From contig JBOEGJ010000029.1 of the NCBI GenBank assembly GCA_050633365.1, positions 62,001-126,000 of the forward strand: DNA of 64,000 bases. The letters run 5' to 3'. Position numbers and translations under genes: made by a program. Positions 35,432-43,744 of this stretch are shown here, one piece after another (position 1 is the stretch's first letter; each line of letters begins with the position of its first letter). The notes below the pieces were generated by a model. That model saw nothing but the letters and a program-made list of their open reading frames with translations. It was not told the origin of the DNA and made no database searches. The DNA comes from Pseudomaricurvus sp050633365. GTDB lineage: Bacteria > Pseudomonadota > Gammaproteobacteria > Pseudomonadales > Cellvibrionaceae.

Positions 35432-35653
35432 ATGGCGAAGTGGATTTTAATGATGTTCTCTGTGGGGCTTGTTGCCTGCGGTAATGATTCAGCAATGAAG
35501 AAATTGAATGATTATGAGTTGGCTGAGCGCTACGGACAGTGTCTCGATCGCAAACCCACCGCCCCTGGTAAAGCCCAAGCCTGTGAAAACCTTCGTCGCG
35601 AGTGCGAGCGCCGCCGCGAAGAGTTGGGCTCCTATATTTGCCGCTCTCACTAA
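35432..35653 (+). CDS. Small putative lipoprotein of unknown function
   Basis: 73 residues from ATG 35432: short signal peptide AKWILMMFSVGLVACG with lipobox VACG, so probably lipid-anchored at the Cys. The mature part is charged and contains CLDRKPTAPGKAQACENLRRECERRREE with several Cys. An upstream in-frame ATG (35366) would put the signal peptide internally and is rejected. Not recognised as any named family. Stands alone between phoU and a bidirectional terminator. Confidence 0.65.
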   Translation: MAKWILMMFSVGLVACGNDSAMKKLNDYELAERYGQCLDRKPTAPGKAQACENLRRECERRREELGSYICRSH

Positions 35654-35714
35654 GCGTTGCCAAGGGTAAACTAGCAACCGCCAGCTATGGCGCCTAGCGA
35701 TATCTAGACACAAC

Positions 35715-35746
35715 AAAAAAAGGCGAGTATCACACTCGCCTTTTTT
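35715..35746. terminator. Bidirectional terminator between the lipoprotein and M48 genes
   Basis: Stem AAGGCGAGT/ACTCGCCTT with loop ATCAC, A run upstream and T run downstream; serves the plus-strand lipoprotein gene and the minus-strand protease gene. Confidence 0.9.
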
Positions 35747-35798
35747 GTGTTTTAAGCTTAAGCCCTATTCTAGGCTCAAACTTAAGCACCTTAGCACC

Positions 35799-37118
35799 TT
35801 ATTGCTGCACCGTTCTCGTTTGCTGTGGTGGTGCCGGTGGCGGCGCCAGTTCTTGCAGATAGGCGATCGAGCGTTTACCTAATTCGCCACCGCCCTGCGC
35901 GGCCTGTCGAAAATATCCGATCGCAGCGTCTTTTTGGCCCTTCGCCAACTGAATCTCACCCAGATAAAAGCTCGCGCTTTGTGTGGGTAAAATCTGATGG
36001 CTGGCGGTTAGATCCTCGACCGCACGGGTATAGGATTTCAGTTGTTTGGCGGCGATACCGCTGCCCAGTAACGGCATGAAATACTCCGGATAAAGCTTGT
36101 GAGCCGAATGAAAGCTGTTAAGCGCGCTCTTATAGTGTTTCTTCTGCAGTTGAAGTTGCCCTTGAGTCACCAAAAACAGCGGTTCTTTTGGCTGCAATGC
36201 GCGAGCTTTGGCGACCAGACTTAGGGCTTGATCAATGTCTTTGTTGTTGGCCGCTTTGATCGCCTCGGCGTGTTTACCGTAGGCCTGTTGATCGCGATTG
36301 ACCTGCCGCATGGCCCTTTGAAAAGCACTCTTGTTGCGCACGCCCGGGGTTAGTTTTGCTGCGTGAGCTCGGTTTTCAGCCACTCGCTGACGCGACGGAG
36401 GATGGCTGGCAAACATCCCCTCGAGCCAATTTGCCTGTTTGCCTTCGGACAGTCGCACGAAGGTCTCCTGTAGCTCGATAGCCGCTTCGGGTTCATAGCC
36501 TGCCCGAGCCATATACAACATACCGTAACGATCCGCCTCTAGCTCTTGCCCCCGTCCGTAACGAGCTTGATAGAGCGCCGAACCCATTTGGGCGCCCATA
36601 CCGATCAATTGACCATATTCAGTCTGGTTGCCAGCGATGGTTGCTAACTGGGCGCTGACGCCAAGCAACATGCTTTGAGTCATCTGCTGAGCACTGTGGC
36701 GAGCCGCCGCGTGAACCACTTCGTGACCGAGTACGGCCGCCAACTGGGCTTCGTCTTCGAGCTGCACCAGCAAACCGCGATTGAGCGCAATTTTACCGCC
36801 AGGCAAGGCCCAAGCGTTGGGAACGTCATTGTTGAGCACCACAAATTCATAGGGCAAATCCGGGCGCTCACTGACGCGAGCCAGCTTTTGCCCAACGCTG
36901 TTGACGTAGACAGTTAAATCCGGATCGACCAAATACTGTCCCCCCTGACTTTGCTGTGATGGGCCGTACTGTTTTGCGCCTATGGCCACTTCCTGTGCCG
37001 GCGAAATGATGGTGAACTGTGATTCACCGGTCACGGGGTTGACGGTGCAGCCGGTCATGGCTGATAGCGCTAACAGTGCTGCCGTCAGTTGACGAGAACA
37101 ACCTTGTAAAATGCCCAT
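35799..37118 (-). CDS. M48 family metalloprotease with TPR repeats (BepA-like lipoprotein)
   Basis: Probable periplasmic quality-control protease for outer-membrane assembly, similar in design to BepA/YfgC. 439 residues from ATG 37118, chosen because AAGGAG is 6 bases upstream; an earlier in-frame ATG (37145) is not supported. N-terminal lipobox region LLALSAMTGC, zinc motif HEVVH with His132, Glu133 and His136, then third-ligand region ELEADRYGMLYMARAGY, and C-terminal TPR-like helices ending in a Pro/Gln-rich tail. BepA itself is not lipidated, so the lipobox is a difference. Confidence 0.88.
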   Translation of the reverse strand: MGILQGCSRQLTAALLALSAMTGCTVNPVTGESQFTIISPAQEVAIGAKQYGPSQQSQGGQYLVDPDLTVYVNSVGQKLARVSERPDLPYEFVVLNNDVPNAWALPGGKIALNRGLLVQLEDEAQLAAVLGHEVVHAAARHSAQQMTQSMLLGVSAQLATIAGNQTEYGQLIGMGAQMGSALYQARYGRGQELEADRYGMLYMARAGYEPEAAIELQETFVRLSEGKQANWLEGMFASHPPSRQRVAENRAHAAKLTPGVRNKSAFQRAMRQVNRDQQAYGKHAEAIKAANNKDIDQALSLVAKARALQPKEPLFLVTQGQLQLQKKHYKSALNSFHSAHKLYPEYFMPLLGSGIAAKQLKSYTRAVEDLTASHQILPTQSASFYLGEIQLAKGQKDAAIGYFRQAAQGGGELGKRSIAYLQELAPPPAPPQQTRTVQQ

Positions 37119-37146
37119 GCAATCTCCTTCTTGTCGCGCATTCACG

Positions 37147-37165
37147 TATAATGCGTCGCATTATA
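37147..37165. promoter_or_regulatory. Palindromic divergent promoter element
   Basis: TATAATGCG-T-CGCATTATA is a perfect inverted repeat. It provides a consensus -10 TATAAT on each strand, for the M48 gene to the left (minus) and the DUF4265 gene to the right (plus). Both -10 elements lie within 19 bases, so the two promoters must compete or be co-regulated. Confidence 0.5.
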
Positions 37166-37175
37166 TTAACTGTGA

Positions 37176-37667
37176 ATGAATACAGCTATGAGTAATGCGT
37201 TACAAGTAATAGAACTGTTTGCCGGTATTGGCAGTGATGGCCAGCCGGTGGTTGAGCGGCTCCAAGTTATCGTCAATGAAGATGACACTTGCCAGTTGGT
37301 GAAATCACCAGCCTTTGTAAAGGGCATCGCCAGTGGCGACGTCATTAAGTTGGAAAAAGATACGCGCGAATTCACCATCGAAAAGCGCAGTGGCAATTTA
37401 GCAATTCGAGTGTATTGCCGAGATGACAGTAGCGAATTGGTGGATGAGCTATCACCTCCATTGGAAAAATTGGGTGGTGAACTCGATCTCGAAACCCCTA
37501 GAATGCTCATCTTTAGCATTCACGTAAGTTGTGGTTTTCAGCAGATCGAGAACATTTTAAACGGTGTCGCCAGTGATGACGTGATGTGGGTCTACGGGAA
37601 CGTTTACGATCCCAAAGACGGACAAACACCGCTTAATTGGTGGCAAGAGCTGCTTAAACCCGAATAG
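37176..37667 (+). CDS. DUF4265-like protein of unknown function
   Basis: 163-residue cytoplasmic protein without signal peptide or membrane segment. ERLQVIVNEDDTCQLVKSPAFVKGIASGDVI and VYGNVYDPKDGQTPLNWW resemble the small DUF4265 family; function unknown. ATG 37176 or 37188 could be the start; no clear ribosome-binding site. Transcribed from the palindromic promoter region shared with the M48 protease gene and followed by yaaA. Confidence 0.6.
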   Translation: MNTAMSNALQVIELFAGIGSDGQPVVERLQVIVNEDDTCQLVKSPAFVKGIASGDVIKLEKDTREFTIEKRSGNLAIRVYCRDDSSELVDELSPPLEKLGGELDLETPRMLIFSIHVSCGFQQIENILNGVASDDVMWVYGNVYDPKDGQTPLNWWQELLKPE

Positions 37668-37732
37668 CCTGTCGATCATTTCGACAAGAAATAGACTTGC
37701 TCAATCAACGAAACAATCGAGAGAGATAAACC

Positions 37733-38509
37733 ATGTTGCTTGTCATATCGCCGGCAAAGAACCTTGATTACGAAACGCCCGCCAAAACCACGCAAAGCAC
37801 CACGCCGGATTTTCTTGAACAAGCGCAGCAACTGATTGAGCAATTGCGAAGTCTTGCACCGCAAGATATTTCGAAGTTGATGAGCATCAGCGACAAATTA
37901 GGTGTGCTCAATTACGATCGTTTCCAGCAATGGTCGACACCCTTTAATCCCGATAACGCCAAACAAGCGGTATTGGCGTTTAATGGTGATGTTTACACGG
38001 GCTTGAACGCCGAGAGCTTCAAGGCCGACGACTTTAAATTTGCGCAAAAACATCTGCGTATCTTGTCGGGGCTCTACGGGCTTTTGCGACCGCTGGATTT
38101 GATGCAGGCCTATCGCTTAGAAATGGGCACCAAGTTCGAAAACAATCGCGGTAAAAACCTCTATGAATTTTGGGGGACTTTAATCACAGACGCGCTGAAT
38201 AAACAGCTTAAAAGCCTCAACAGCGATGTCTTGGTGAACTTAGCGTCCAATGAATACTTCAAGTCTGTTAAAGCCAAATCCCTGAACGCCACCATCATCA
38301 CACCCGTGTTCAAAGATTGGAAAGGCGACAAGTACAAAATCATCAGTTTCTACGCTAAAAAAGCGCGTGGCTTGATGTGCGCCTATGCCATTAACAATCG
38401 TATTACCAATGCCGAGGAGTTGAAGGGGTTTGACCTCGAGGGTTACCAATACGATGAAACTCTATCGTCGGCCAGTGATTGGGTCTTTACCCGCCGTCAA
38501 GACGGTTGA
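37733..38509 (+). CDS. yaaA: Peroxide stress protein YaaA
   Basis: DUF328 protein that in E. coli lowers free iron and DNA damage during H2O2 stress. 258 residues. Family blocks: LLVISPAKNLDY, LRILSGLYGLLRPLDLMQAYRLEMGTK, NLASNEYFKSV and FKDWKGDKYKIISFYAKKARG in order. ATG 37733 follows GAGAGATAAACC. Lies upstream of the receiver-domain gene, with a perfect DnaA box (38576) in the gap. Confidence 0.96.
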   Translation: MLLVISPAKNLDYETPAKTTQSTTPDFLEQAQQLIEQLRSLAPQDISKLMSISDKLGVLNYDRFQQWSTPFNPDNAKQAVLAFNGDVYTGLNAESFKADDFKFAQKHLRILSGLYGLLRPLDLMQAYRLEMGTKFENNRGKNLYEFWGTLITDALNKQLKSLNSDVLVNLASNEYFKSVKAKSLNATIITPVFKDWKGDKYKIISFYAKKARGLMCAYAINNRITNAEELKGFDLEGYQYDETLSSASDWVFTRRQDG

Positions 38510-38662
38510 ATTATTCGGTAAAAGCCTTGTTTTGAAAGGGGTTATTCATGGCTCCTTTCAGTCATGTGTAAGCCATGTGGATAACTCGAAATTCTCATCA
38601 AAAACTCGGTATATCGCAGGACCATAGACTAGGCTTAGGACTGATCTAATAAGAGAGTTTCT

Positions 38663-39568
38663 ATGGCCATTCGATTTCTTGTGGTGGATGACGCCAGCTT
38701 CATCCGCGATATGGTAAAAAAGCAGCTGCGCGATCGTATCGCTGGGGCTGAAATTTACGACGCAAGCGACGGAAATCGGGCCATCGCTCAACTCAAGAAA
38801 CAGCGCGTTGATGTGATTCTCAGTGATTGGGAAATGCCAGGCATGAGCGGTGAAGAATTCTTGGCCTGGGTGAGATCACAGGATGACTTCAAAGACATTC
38901 CCTTCATTATGGTGACCAGTCGCGGCGATAAAGATCACGTGGTTAAGGCCATTCAGGCGGGAGTCTCCGATTTTATCACCAAGCCTTTTACCTCCGATGA
39001 GTTGCTCAAAAAAACCACCAAACAGTTGGCTAAAATTGGGAAATCTCCGAAAGATGCGTTTAAAGCCGCAGCTGCGGGAGCTGACACCGGCTTTGGCTCT
39101 GTGGATGTACTCACTGGCGGTTCCACGAAGGCCGCGCCCAAAGCTGCCAAACCCGCTTCCGACAGCCTAGCGGCCCTAACCGGCGGCGCGCCGTCGCAAA
39201 AGAAACCCACCGCCGGTCCTGCAAAAGCTTCGACTAAAGCCAAAGCGGCTCCCAAAAAGAGCGCAAAGACCAAAGCTCAGTTGCGATTTCCCAATTCGAC
39301 CTGCGCCTGTGTGGTCAGAGATATGTCTTTGCAAGCGTTGAGCGGATTGATGCAAAGAAGCGATCCTTTGCCGGGCTTATTTGAGCAAGCGGTGGTGGAT
39401 ATCGAAACTGACGCCGGAGATGTCGCGCGGGTGAACGGCTATTTGAGTAGTATCGCGGCGGGGGAAAACAAGGTGGATACCAATATCATCAAAGTGACCA
39501 TTCGCTTTGTAGACAATGATCCCGAAAAGTTTGAAGCGCTGTCGAAGTTTATCGCCAAAATACGTTAG
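38663..39568 (+). CDS. Receiver-domain protein with Ala/Lys-rich linker and PilZ-like C-terminus
   Basis: 301 residues. A CheY-like receiver domain (1-125) has the acidic pair VVDDASF, the phospho-acceptor Asp in VILSDWEMPGMSG, the conserved Thr in IMVTSR and the Lys in FITKPF. A low-complexity Ala/Lys/Pro/Ser linker follows (about 130-208). The C-terminal domain (210-301), with LRFPNSTCACVVRDMSLQAL and a final VTIRFVDNDPEKFEALSKFI, resembles degenerate PilZ-type beta-barrels but lacks a clear RxxxR c-di-GMP motif. No histidine kinase is adjacent. Possible role in motility or surface signalling. Confidence 0.75.
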   Translation: MAIRFLVVDDASFIRDMVKKQLRDRIAGAEIYDASDGNRAIAQLKKQRVDVILSDWEMPGMSGEEFLAWVRSQDDFKDIPFIMVTSRGDKDHVVKAIQAGVSDFITKPFTSDELLKKTTKQLAKIGKSPKDAFKAAAAGADTGFGSVDVLTGGSTKAAPKAAKPASDSLAALTGGAPSQKKPTAGPAKASTKAKAAPKKSAKTKAQLRFPNSTCACVVRDMSLQALSGLMQRSDPLPGLFEQAVVDIETDAGDVARVNGYLSSIAAGENKVDTNIIKVTIRFVDNDPEKFEALSKFIAKIR

Positions 39569-39645
39569 TCCTGTTTTTGCACTAGCAGGGCCTTGCCCAT
39601 AGCTCTCGCCCCCCCTGTCGCGCCTTGTTCGCTCCGGTCATTCTT

Positions 39646-39689
39646 AAGTTTCTCTTCAGTCACTCTCCAGTCACTCTCCAGTTTCTCTC
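39646..39689 (+). repeat. Four tandem 11-base pyrimidine-rich repeats
   Basis: AAGTTTCTCTT, CAGTCACTCTC, CAGTCACTCTC, CAGTTTCTCTC run head to tail from 39646; a C/T-rich tract with more TTTCTC motifs continues to 39735. The period and the GTCAC core recall PhoB boxes (CTGTCAC-N4), but the spacers are TCTC rather than A/T-rich. A TATACT (39751-39756) could be the -10 of the next gene. Confidence 0.6.
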
Positions 39690-39789
39690 AAATTTTTCTC
39701 CGGCGTTTCTCAAATTCTTTTCAAATCTCTCTCAAGCCGGTTGTTTTCTTTATACTGGCGAATTCAGCGACCAAAGATTCGAGTGACAT

Positions 39790-40389
39790 ATGCCACAAAG
39801 ACCCTTTTCTCAAGCCTGTGAAAACAACAAACAGCCGATTTTGGAGGTATTGGCTCACTACTTAAGCTCGCCTGTGACCTTGCTCGAAATCGGTTCGGGA
39901 ACCGGCCAACACGGTGTCTTTTTCGCAGAGCACTTGCCTCATGTGACTTGGCAAACCAGCGATTTACGGGACAATCATGCCGCTATCCATGCCTGGATCG
40001 AGCATTACGCTGGGGATAACTTGTTGCCGCCGTTTGAGTTGAATGTGGCGAATTTTCCCACTGATTTAGCGCCAGTTCAGGCCGTTTTTACGGCAAATAC
40101 GGCGCATATTATGTCTTGGGATCAAGCGCGACAGATGATTCGAGGGGTGGGATTACTGTTGCCCAAAGATGGGGTGTGGATAATTTACGGTCCCTTTAAC
40201 TACGGTGGACAATTTACCAGCGAGAGCAACGCCAACTTTAATGACTGGCTCAAGGCGCAGGCGCCTCATCGCGCCATTCGAGACTTTGAGGCGGTGTGCG
40301 ACGAGGCCAAGGCAGCGGGTATGTCCCTGATAGAAGATCGTCCGATGCCGGCCAATAACCGCTGTTTAGTGTTTCACAAAAAGGCCTAG
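39790..40389 (+). CDS. DUF938 family class I SAM-dependent methyltransferase-like protein
   Basis: 199 residues. SAM-binding motif LLEIGSGTGQHGVFFAEHLP, then WQTSDLRDNHAAIHAW, TANTAHIMSWDQARQMIRGVGLLL and YGPFNYGGQFTSESNANFN, the DUF938 pattern. Substrate unknown. A perfect DnaA box (40175-40183) overlaps codons of the YGPFNY strand. Convergent with the next gene, 8 bases between the stops. Confidence 0.85.
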   Translation: MPQRPFSQACENNKQPILEVLAHYLSSPVTLLEIGSGTGQHGVFFAEHLPHVTWQTSDLRDNHAAIHAWIEHYAGDNLLPPFELNVANFPTDLAPVQAVFTANTAHIMSWDQARQMIRGVGLLLPKDGVWIIYGPFNYGGQFTSESNANFNDWLKAQAPHRAIRDFEAVCDEAKAAGMSLIEDRPMPANNRCLVFHKKA

Positions 40390-40397
40390 GACTGGCG

Positions 40398-41582
40398 CTA
40401 TTGCTCGTTCTTAAAAGGAAGATAATTGGCGCAATCGCGCTGATACTCTTTCACGCCAGGGGTTTCTTGCTGTAAAAAATTATCCACCGCGTGATGAAAG
40501 CGCGTATCGGTGAGATGGTGTTGTGAATACGTCAGTGTCGGCTCAAAGCCCCGTTGAATCTTGTGCTCTCCCTGGGCACCGGGATCAAATATCTGCAGTT
40601 TTTGTTCAATGGCAAATTCAATTCCCTGATAGTAACAAGCTTCAAAGTGCAGTCCTGGCACTTCCACCCTGCATCCCCAGTAGCGACCGTACAGGTGACT
40701 GTCGTCAAAAAAGCACAGGGCGCAGGCGATGGTGCCCTCGCCTTCTTGCTCAGCTTTGACCATGAGAATTTGCTCGCCCATGGAGCGGGCAATAGCCTCG
40801 AAAAAGGCGCGATTAAGATAACCGCCACCACCGCTGCGTTTTAAATAGGTGGTGTGATAGAACTGATAAAACAGATGCCAGTCGTCGTCGCTGATCTGAT
40901 CGCCCACTAGGCGAGTTAAGCTCACCCCCTGTTCGGTTACTTGGCGTCGCTCTTTACGCACCGATTTACGTTTGCGGGAGTTGAAACGGCTGAGAAAATC
41001 ATCAAAGTCTCGATACTCTTGGTTGTACCAATGGAATTGGCAGCCCACCCGAGTGAGGCTGCCGGCCTCATGCCAGAGATGAGTGTCGCTATTGTCCAAG
41101 AACAGTAGATGCCAGCTGCTGAGTTGATGCTGTTCACAGTAGTTCGAGAGAAAATCACTGATTTTGATGATGATTTGCCGTCGGTCTATCTCTGGTTCTG
41201 TGGCTAGGCGAGGTCCTGTGGCAGGGGTAAAGGGCGCGGCGCTGAGCAGTTTCGGGTAGTAGTCCATGGCGTTGCGACGGTAGGCGTCGGCCCAAGCCCA
41301 GTCGAACACATATTCACCGTAGGAGTGATGCTTTAAAAACAGCGGCATGGCTGCGAGCAGTGTTTCGGGTTGTTCGGAATCAAATACCAACAGGTGTTTG
41401 GGCTCCCAGCCGCTGTCCCTCGAGGTACAGCCAGAGTCTTCCAATGCGGCCAAAAAATCGTGTTTTACGAAAGGATAGGCGACGCTGGTTGCGGTTAGAT
41501 TGCCACCGCGGCAAAACAGTTGATCCCATTGTTGGGCACTGATTTGGTGAATACTGTCGATCAGTTGGAACTGCATCATCAA
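40398..41582 (-). CDS. GNAT-fold protein of the DUF482 / FemAB-like family
   Basis: 394 residues. A double GNAT-like fold protein of the family called peptidoglycan biosynthesis/recognition (PF04339-type). Blocks: TSVAYPFVKHDFLAALEDSGC, PLFLKHHSYGEYVFDWAWADAYRR, FNSRKRKSVRKERR and GRYWGCRVEVPGLHFEACYYQGIEFAI. Substrate not known. Three ATG codons in a row (41582, 41579, 41576) leave the exact start open. Same strand as, and 15 bases after, the epimerase-like gene, so probably co-transcribed. Confidence 0.8.
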   Translation of the reverse strand: MMMQFQLIDSIHQISAQQWDQLFCRGGNLTATSVAYPFVKHDFLAALEDSGCTSRDSGWEPKHLLVFDSEQPETLLAAMPLFLKHHSYGEYVFDWAWADAYRRNAMDYYPKLLSAAPFTPATGPRLATEPEIDRRQIIIKISDFLSNYCEQHQLSSWHLLFLDNSDTHLWHEAGSLTRVGCQFHWYNQEYRDFDDFLSRFNSRKRKSVRKERRQVTEQGVSLTRLVGDQISDDDWHLFYQFYHTTYLKRSGGGGYLNRAFFEAIARSMGEQILMVKAEQEGEGTIACALCFFDDSHLYGRYWGCRVEVPGLHFEACYYQGIEFAIEQKLQIFDPGAQGEHKIQRGFEPTLTYSQHHLTDTRFHHAVDNFLQQETPGVKEYQRDCANYLPFKNEQ

Positions 41583-41597
41583 TAGCGCTCGTTTATC

Positions 41598-42506
41598 CTA
41601 TTGTTCACGCGTTGGGTGACGCTTTTTATAGCGTTCAATCACTGGTGCGTAGCCCTGTCGAAACGTGGGGTAGAGAAATTCATAACCGCTGTCGAGCAGC
41701 GCTTGATTGTCGATACGTTTGCTGGCCCGCAAGGGGGAGTCACCTTCATCAAGCCAGTGATTGTCGGGTAACCCGAGCTGATCGGCAATCCATTGTTTCA
41801 CCTCCTGCAGCGGTGTTGGTGAGCAATCGCTGGCTAGGTAGAGCTGGCGTGGTTCGGGGTGCTCGATGATATGGGCCAGCACTCCGGCGCAGTCGTCAAT
41901 GTGTATACGGTTGCTGTAGAGCGGTGGTTGATGACGACTCGCCTCGCCCCGCTGAACCTGTTCAATCAGGCGGTTGCGATCAGGCCCATAAATACCCGAA
42001 AAGCGCACAATAGTGTGGGGATAACCGCTTTGTTGCAGGCGTTGCTCGGCTTCTAACAGCCGCTTGCCAGAATAGCTGCGGGGCTCGGCGGCTGATTCTT
42101 CAGCGATGCTCTGGCCCTCGCTTTGCGGGTACACGCTGGTGCTAGAAACAAAGAGGATACGCTTGGGTGGTTTGGTTAGCGCAGCCAGCAGATTATCCAC
42201 AACTTGAACATAGGCTTGTTGATAACCTTCATCACTGCGTTGCGTTGGTGTCATGGTGATGACGATGAAATCTGAATCTTGCGGTAACGCGGTTTTTAAT
42301 GCCGCTGCGTCGGTGCAGTCGACTTGGCGATAGCGAATGTTTTTCGATGAGTGCGCGGAGCGCCGCAAGCCGATGAAGTTGAAGCGGTCTTGATCCAAGC
42401 GATCCGCTAAGCGGCGACCAATGTCCCCACACCCCACTAGGGTAACAAGAGACGTTTTGCTGCTTTGCGGTTTGTGCTTGAGCTCAGAGCTTTCGCAATG
42501 GGTCAT
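41598..42506 (-). CDS. NAD(P)-dependent epimerase/dehydratase-like protein (YeeZ type)
   Basis: 302 residues, extended SDR fold. Rossmann motif VTLVGCGDIGRRLADRL (Gly-x-Gly-x-x-Gly), VSSTSVYPQSEGQ with the Ser/Thr, and SGKRLLEAEQRL where YSGKR provides the YxxxK active-site pair. HIDDCAGVLAHIIEH follows, then a short C-terminal domain. E. coli YeeZ has the same plan and no known substrate. A perfect DnaA box lies inside (42193-42201). Divergent from oxyR. Confidence 0.8.
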   Translation of the reverse strand: MTHCESSELKHKPQSSKTSLVTLVGCGDIGRRLADRLDQDRFNFIGLRRSAHSSKNIRYRQVDCTDAAALKTALPQDSDFIVITMTPTQRSDEGYQQAYVQVVDNLLAALTKPPKRILFVSSTSVYPQSEGQSIAEESAAEPRSYSGKRLLEAEQRLQQSGYPHTIVRFSGIYGPDRNRLIEQVQRGEASRHQPPLYSNRIHIDDCAGVLAHIIEHPEPRQLYLASDCSPTPLQEVKQWIADQLGLPDNHWLDEGDSPLRASKRIDNQALLDSGYEFLYPTFRQGYAPVIERYKKRHPTREQ

Positions 42507-42718
42507 GGTTTGGTTCCAAGAATAACATCAGCTATTGGTGTGTTGTGTCGTGGCTAGGCTTATGAATAATACGCTATTATCCGGTGTAAAAATTTATCAG
42601 GTCAAATGCTTTTAATAGTTCTCGTCTATCTAAAGTCTGTGCCAGAATAGCGTTAGAATCGGCATTGGCCACTGGCTTAACTTTATTACGACTATCAGCC
42701 TGCAATGGAAATCAAAAG

Positions 42719-43630
42719 ATGACCCTCACTGAACTTCGATACATCGTCACCCTAGCCCAAGAGCAACATTTTGGCCGTGCCGCCGAACGTTGTTTTGTGT
42801 CCCAACCTACGTTGAGCATTGCGGTAAAAAAGCTCGAAGATGAGTTAGGAGTGGCGCTGTTTGAGCGCTCTAAAAGTCGGGTTCAGTCGACGCCTTTAGG
42901 CGACGAGATTATCGCCCAAGCCCAGCAAGTACTCGAGCAAACGGCGTTGATCAAAGAGATGGCCAGTGCAGGCAAAGATCAACTCAATAGCCCGCTAAAC
43001 ATCGGCGCGATATTTACCATTGGGCCTTTTTTGTTCCCGCACTTTATTCCACAGCTGCAACGTATTGCTCCCGACATGGCGCTCTATGTTGAAGAGGGTT
43101 ATACCGCTACCTTGCGCAAGCGCCTGCGCAAAGGTGAATTAGACGCCATTATTGTCGCTCTCCCTTTTAATGAGCCGGATGTGGTGACTCAACCGCTCTA
43201 CGATGAGCCTTTTGTGGTCTTGATGACCAAGGAGCATCCATTGGCGGATCAAACCTCAATCACACCAGAAGATCTCGATGGTCACGACGTGATGTTACTG
43301 GGCGAGGGCCACTGTTTTCGCGATCAGATTCTTAAGGCTTGCCCCAACTTGCAGCCCAGCTTAGAAAACAATCACGCTACTCGGACAGCGGCAGAAGGCA
43401 GTTCTTTGGATACCCTCAGGCACATGGTCGCGTCAGGGCTGGGGATTACTATTTTGCCCCAGTCAGCGGCGGAAGCCTCGCAGTATGCCCCCAATCTGCT
43501 GACCACTCGTCCCTTCGCCGACCCTGCGCCTCAGCGAACCGTGGCTTTAGCCTGGCGCGCCAGCTTTCCCCGTCACAAGGCGATCGATCGACTGCGCCAA
43601 GCCATTAACCAATGCCAAATTACTCAATAA
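42719..43630 (+). CDS. oxyR: Hydrogen peroxide-sensing LysR-type regulator OxyR
   Basis: Transcriptional activator of peroxide defence. 303 residues from ATG 42719; the open frame extends 18 codons upstream, but TLTELRYIVTLAQEQHFGRAA is the true LysR N-terminus. Helix-turn-helix RAAERCFVSQPTLSIAVKKLE. The redox pair Cys199 and Cys208 in GHCFRDQILKAC has the same numbering as E. coli OxyR. oxyR-recG adjacency is typical for pseudomonads. Confidence 0.95.
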   Translation: MTLTELRYIVTLAQEQHFGRAAERCFVSQPTLSIAVKKLEDELGVALFERSKSRVQSTPLGDEIIAQAQQVLEQTALIKEMASAGKDQLNSPLNIGAIFTIGPFLFPHFIPQLQRIAPDMALYVEEGYTATLRKRLRKGELDAIIVALPFNEPDVVTQPLYDEPFVVLMTKEHPLADQTSITPEDLDGHDVMLLGEGHCFRDQILKACPNLQPSLENNHATRTAAEGSSLDTLRHMVASGLGITILPQSAAEASQYAPNLLTTRPFADPAPQRTVALAWRASFPRHKAIDRLRQAINQCQITQ

Positions 43631-43744
43631 CTTTTTGTTCAATCACTGTTTATTTGATGACGTTGGTTTAATAATTTCGCAATCCGCGAGGATAGATCCT
43701 CGTCTTGAACGGAACCCTTTAAGTGCAGGCGGATAAAGTTAACC

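Noticed and set aside
35328..35663. 111-codon minus-strand frame opposite the small lipoprotein
   Set aside because: The plus-strand frame has a proper signal peptide and lipobox; the minus one has none and starts without a ribosome-binding site.
39593..39865. 90-codon frame across the pyrimidine-rich repeats
   Set aside because: Ser/Phe/Leu low-complexity product from the repeats, running into the DUF938 gene out of frame.
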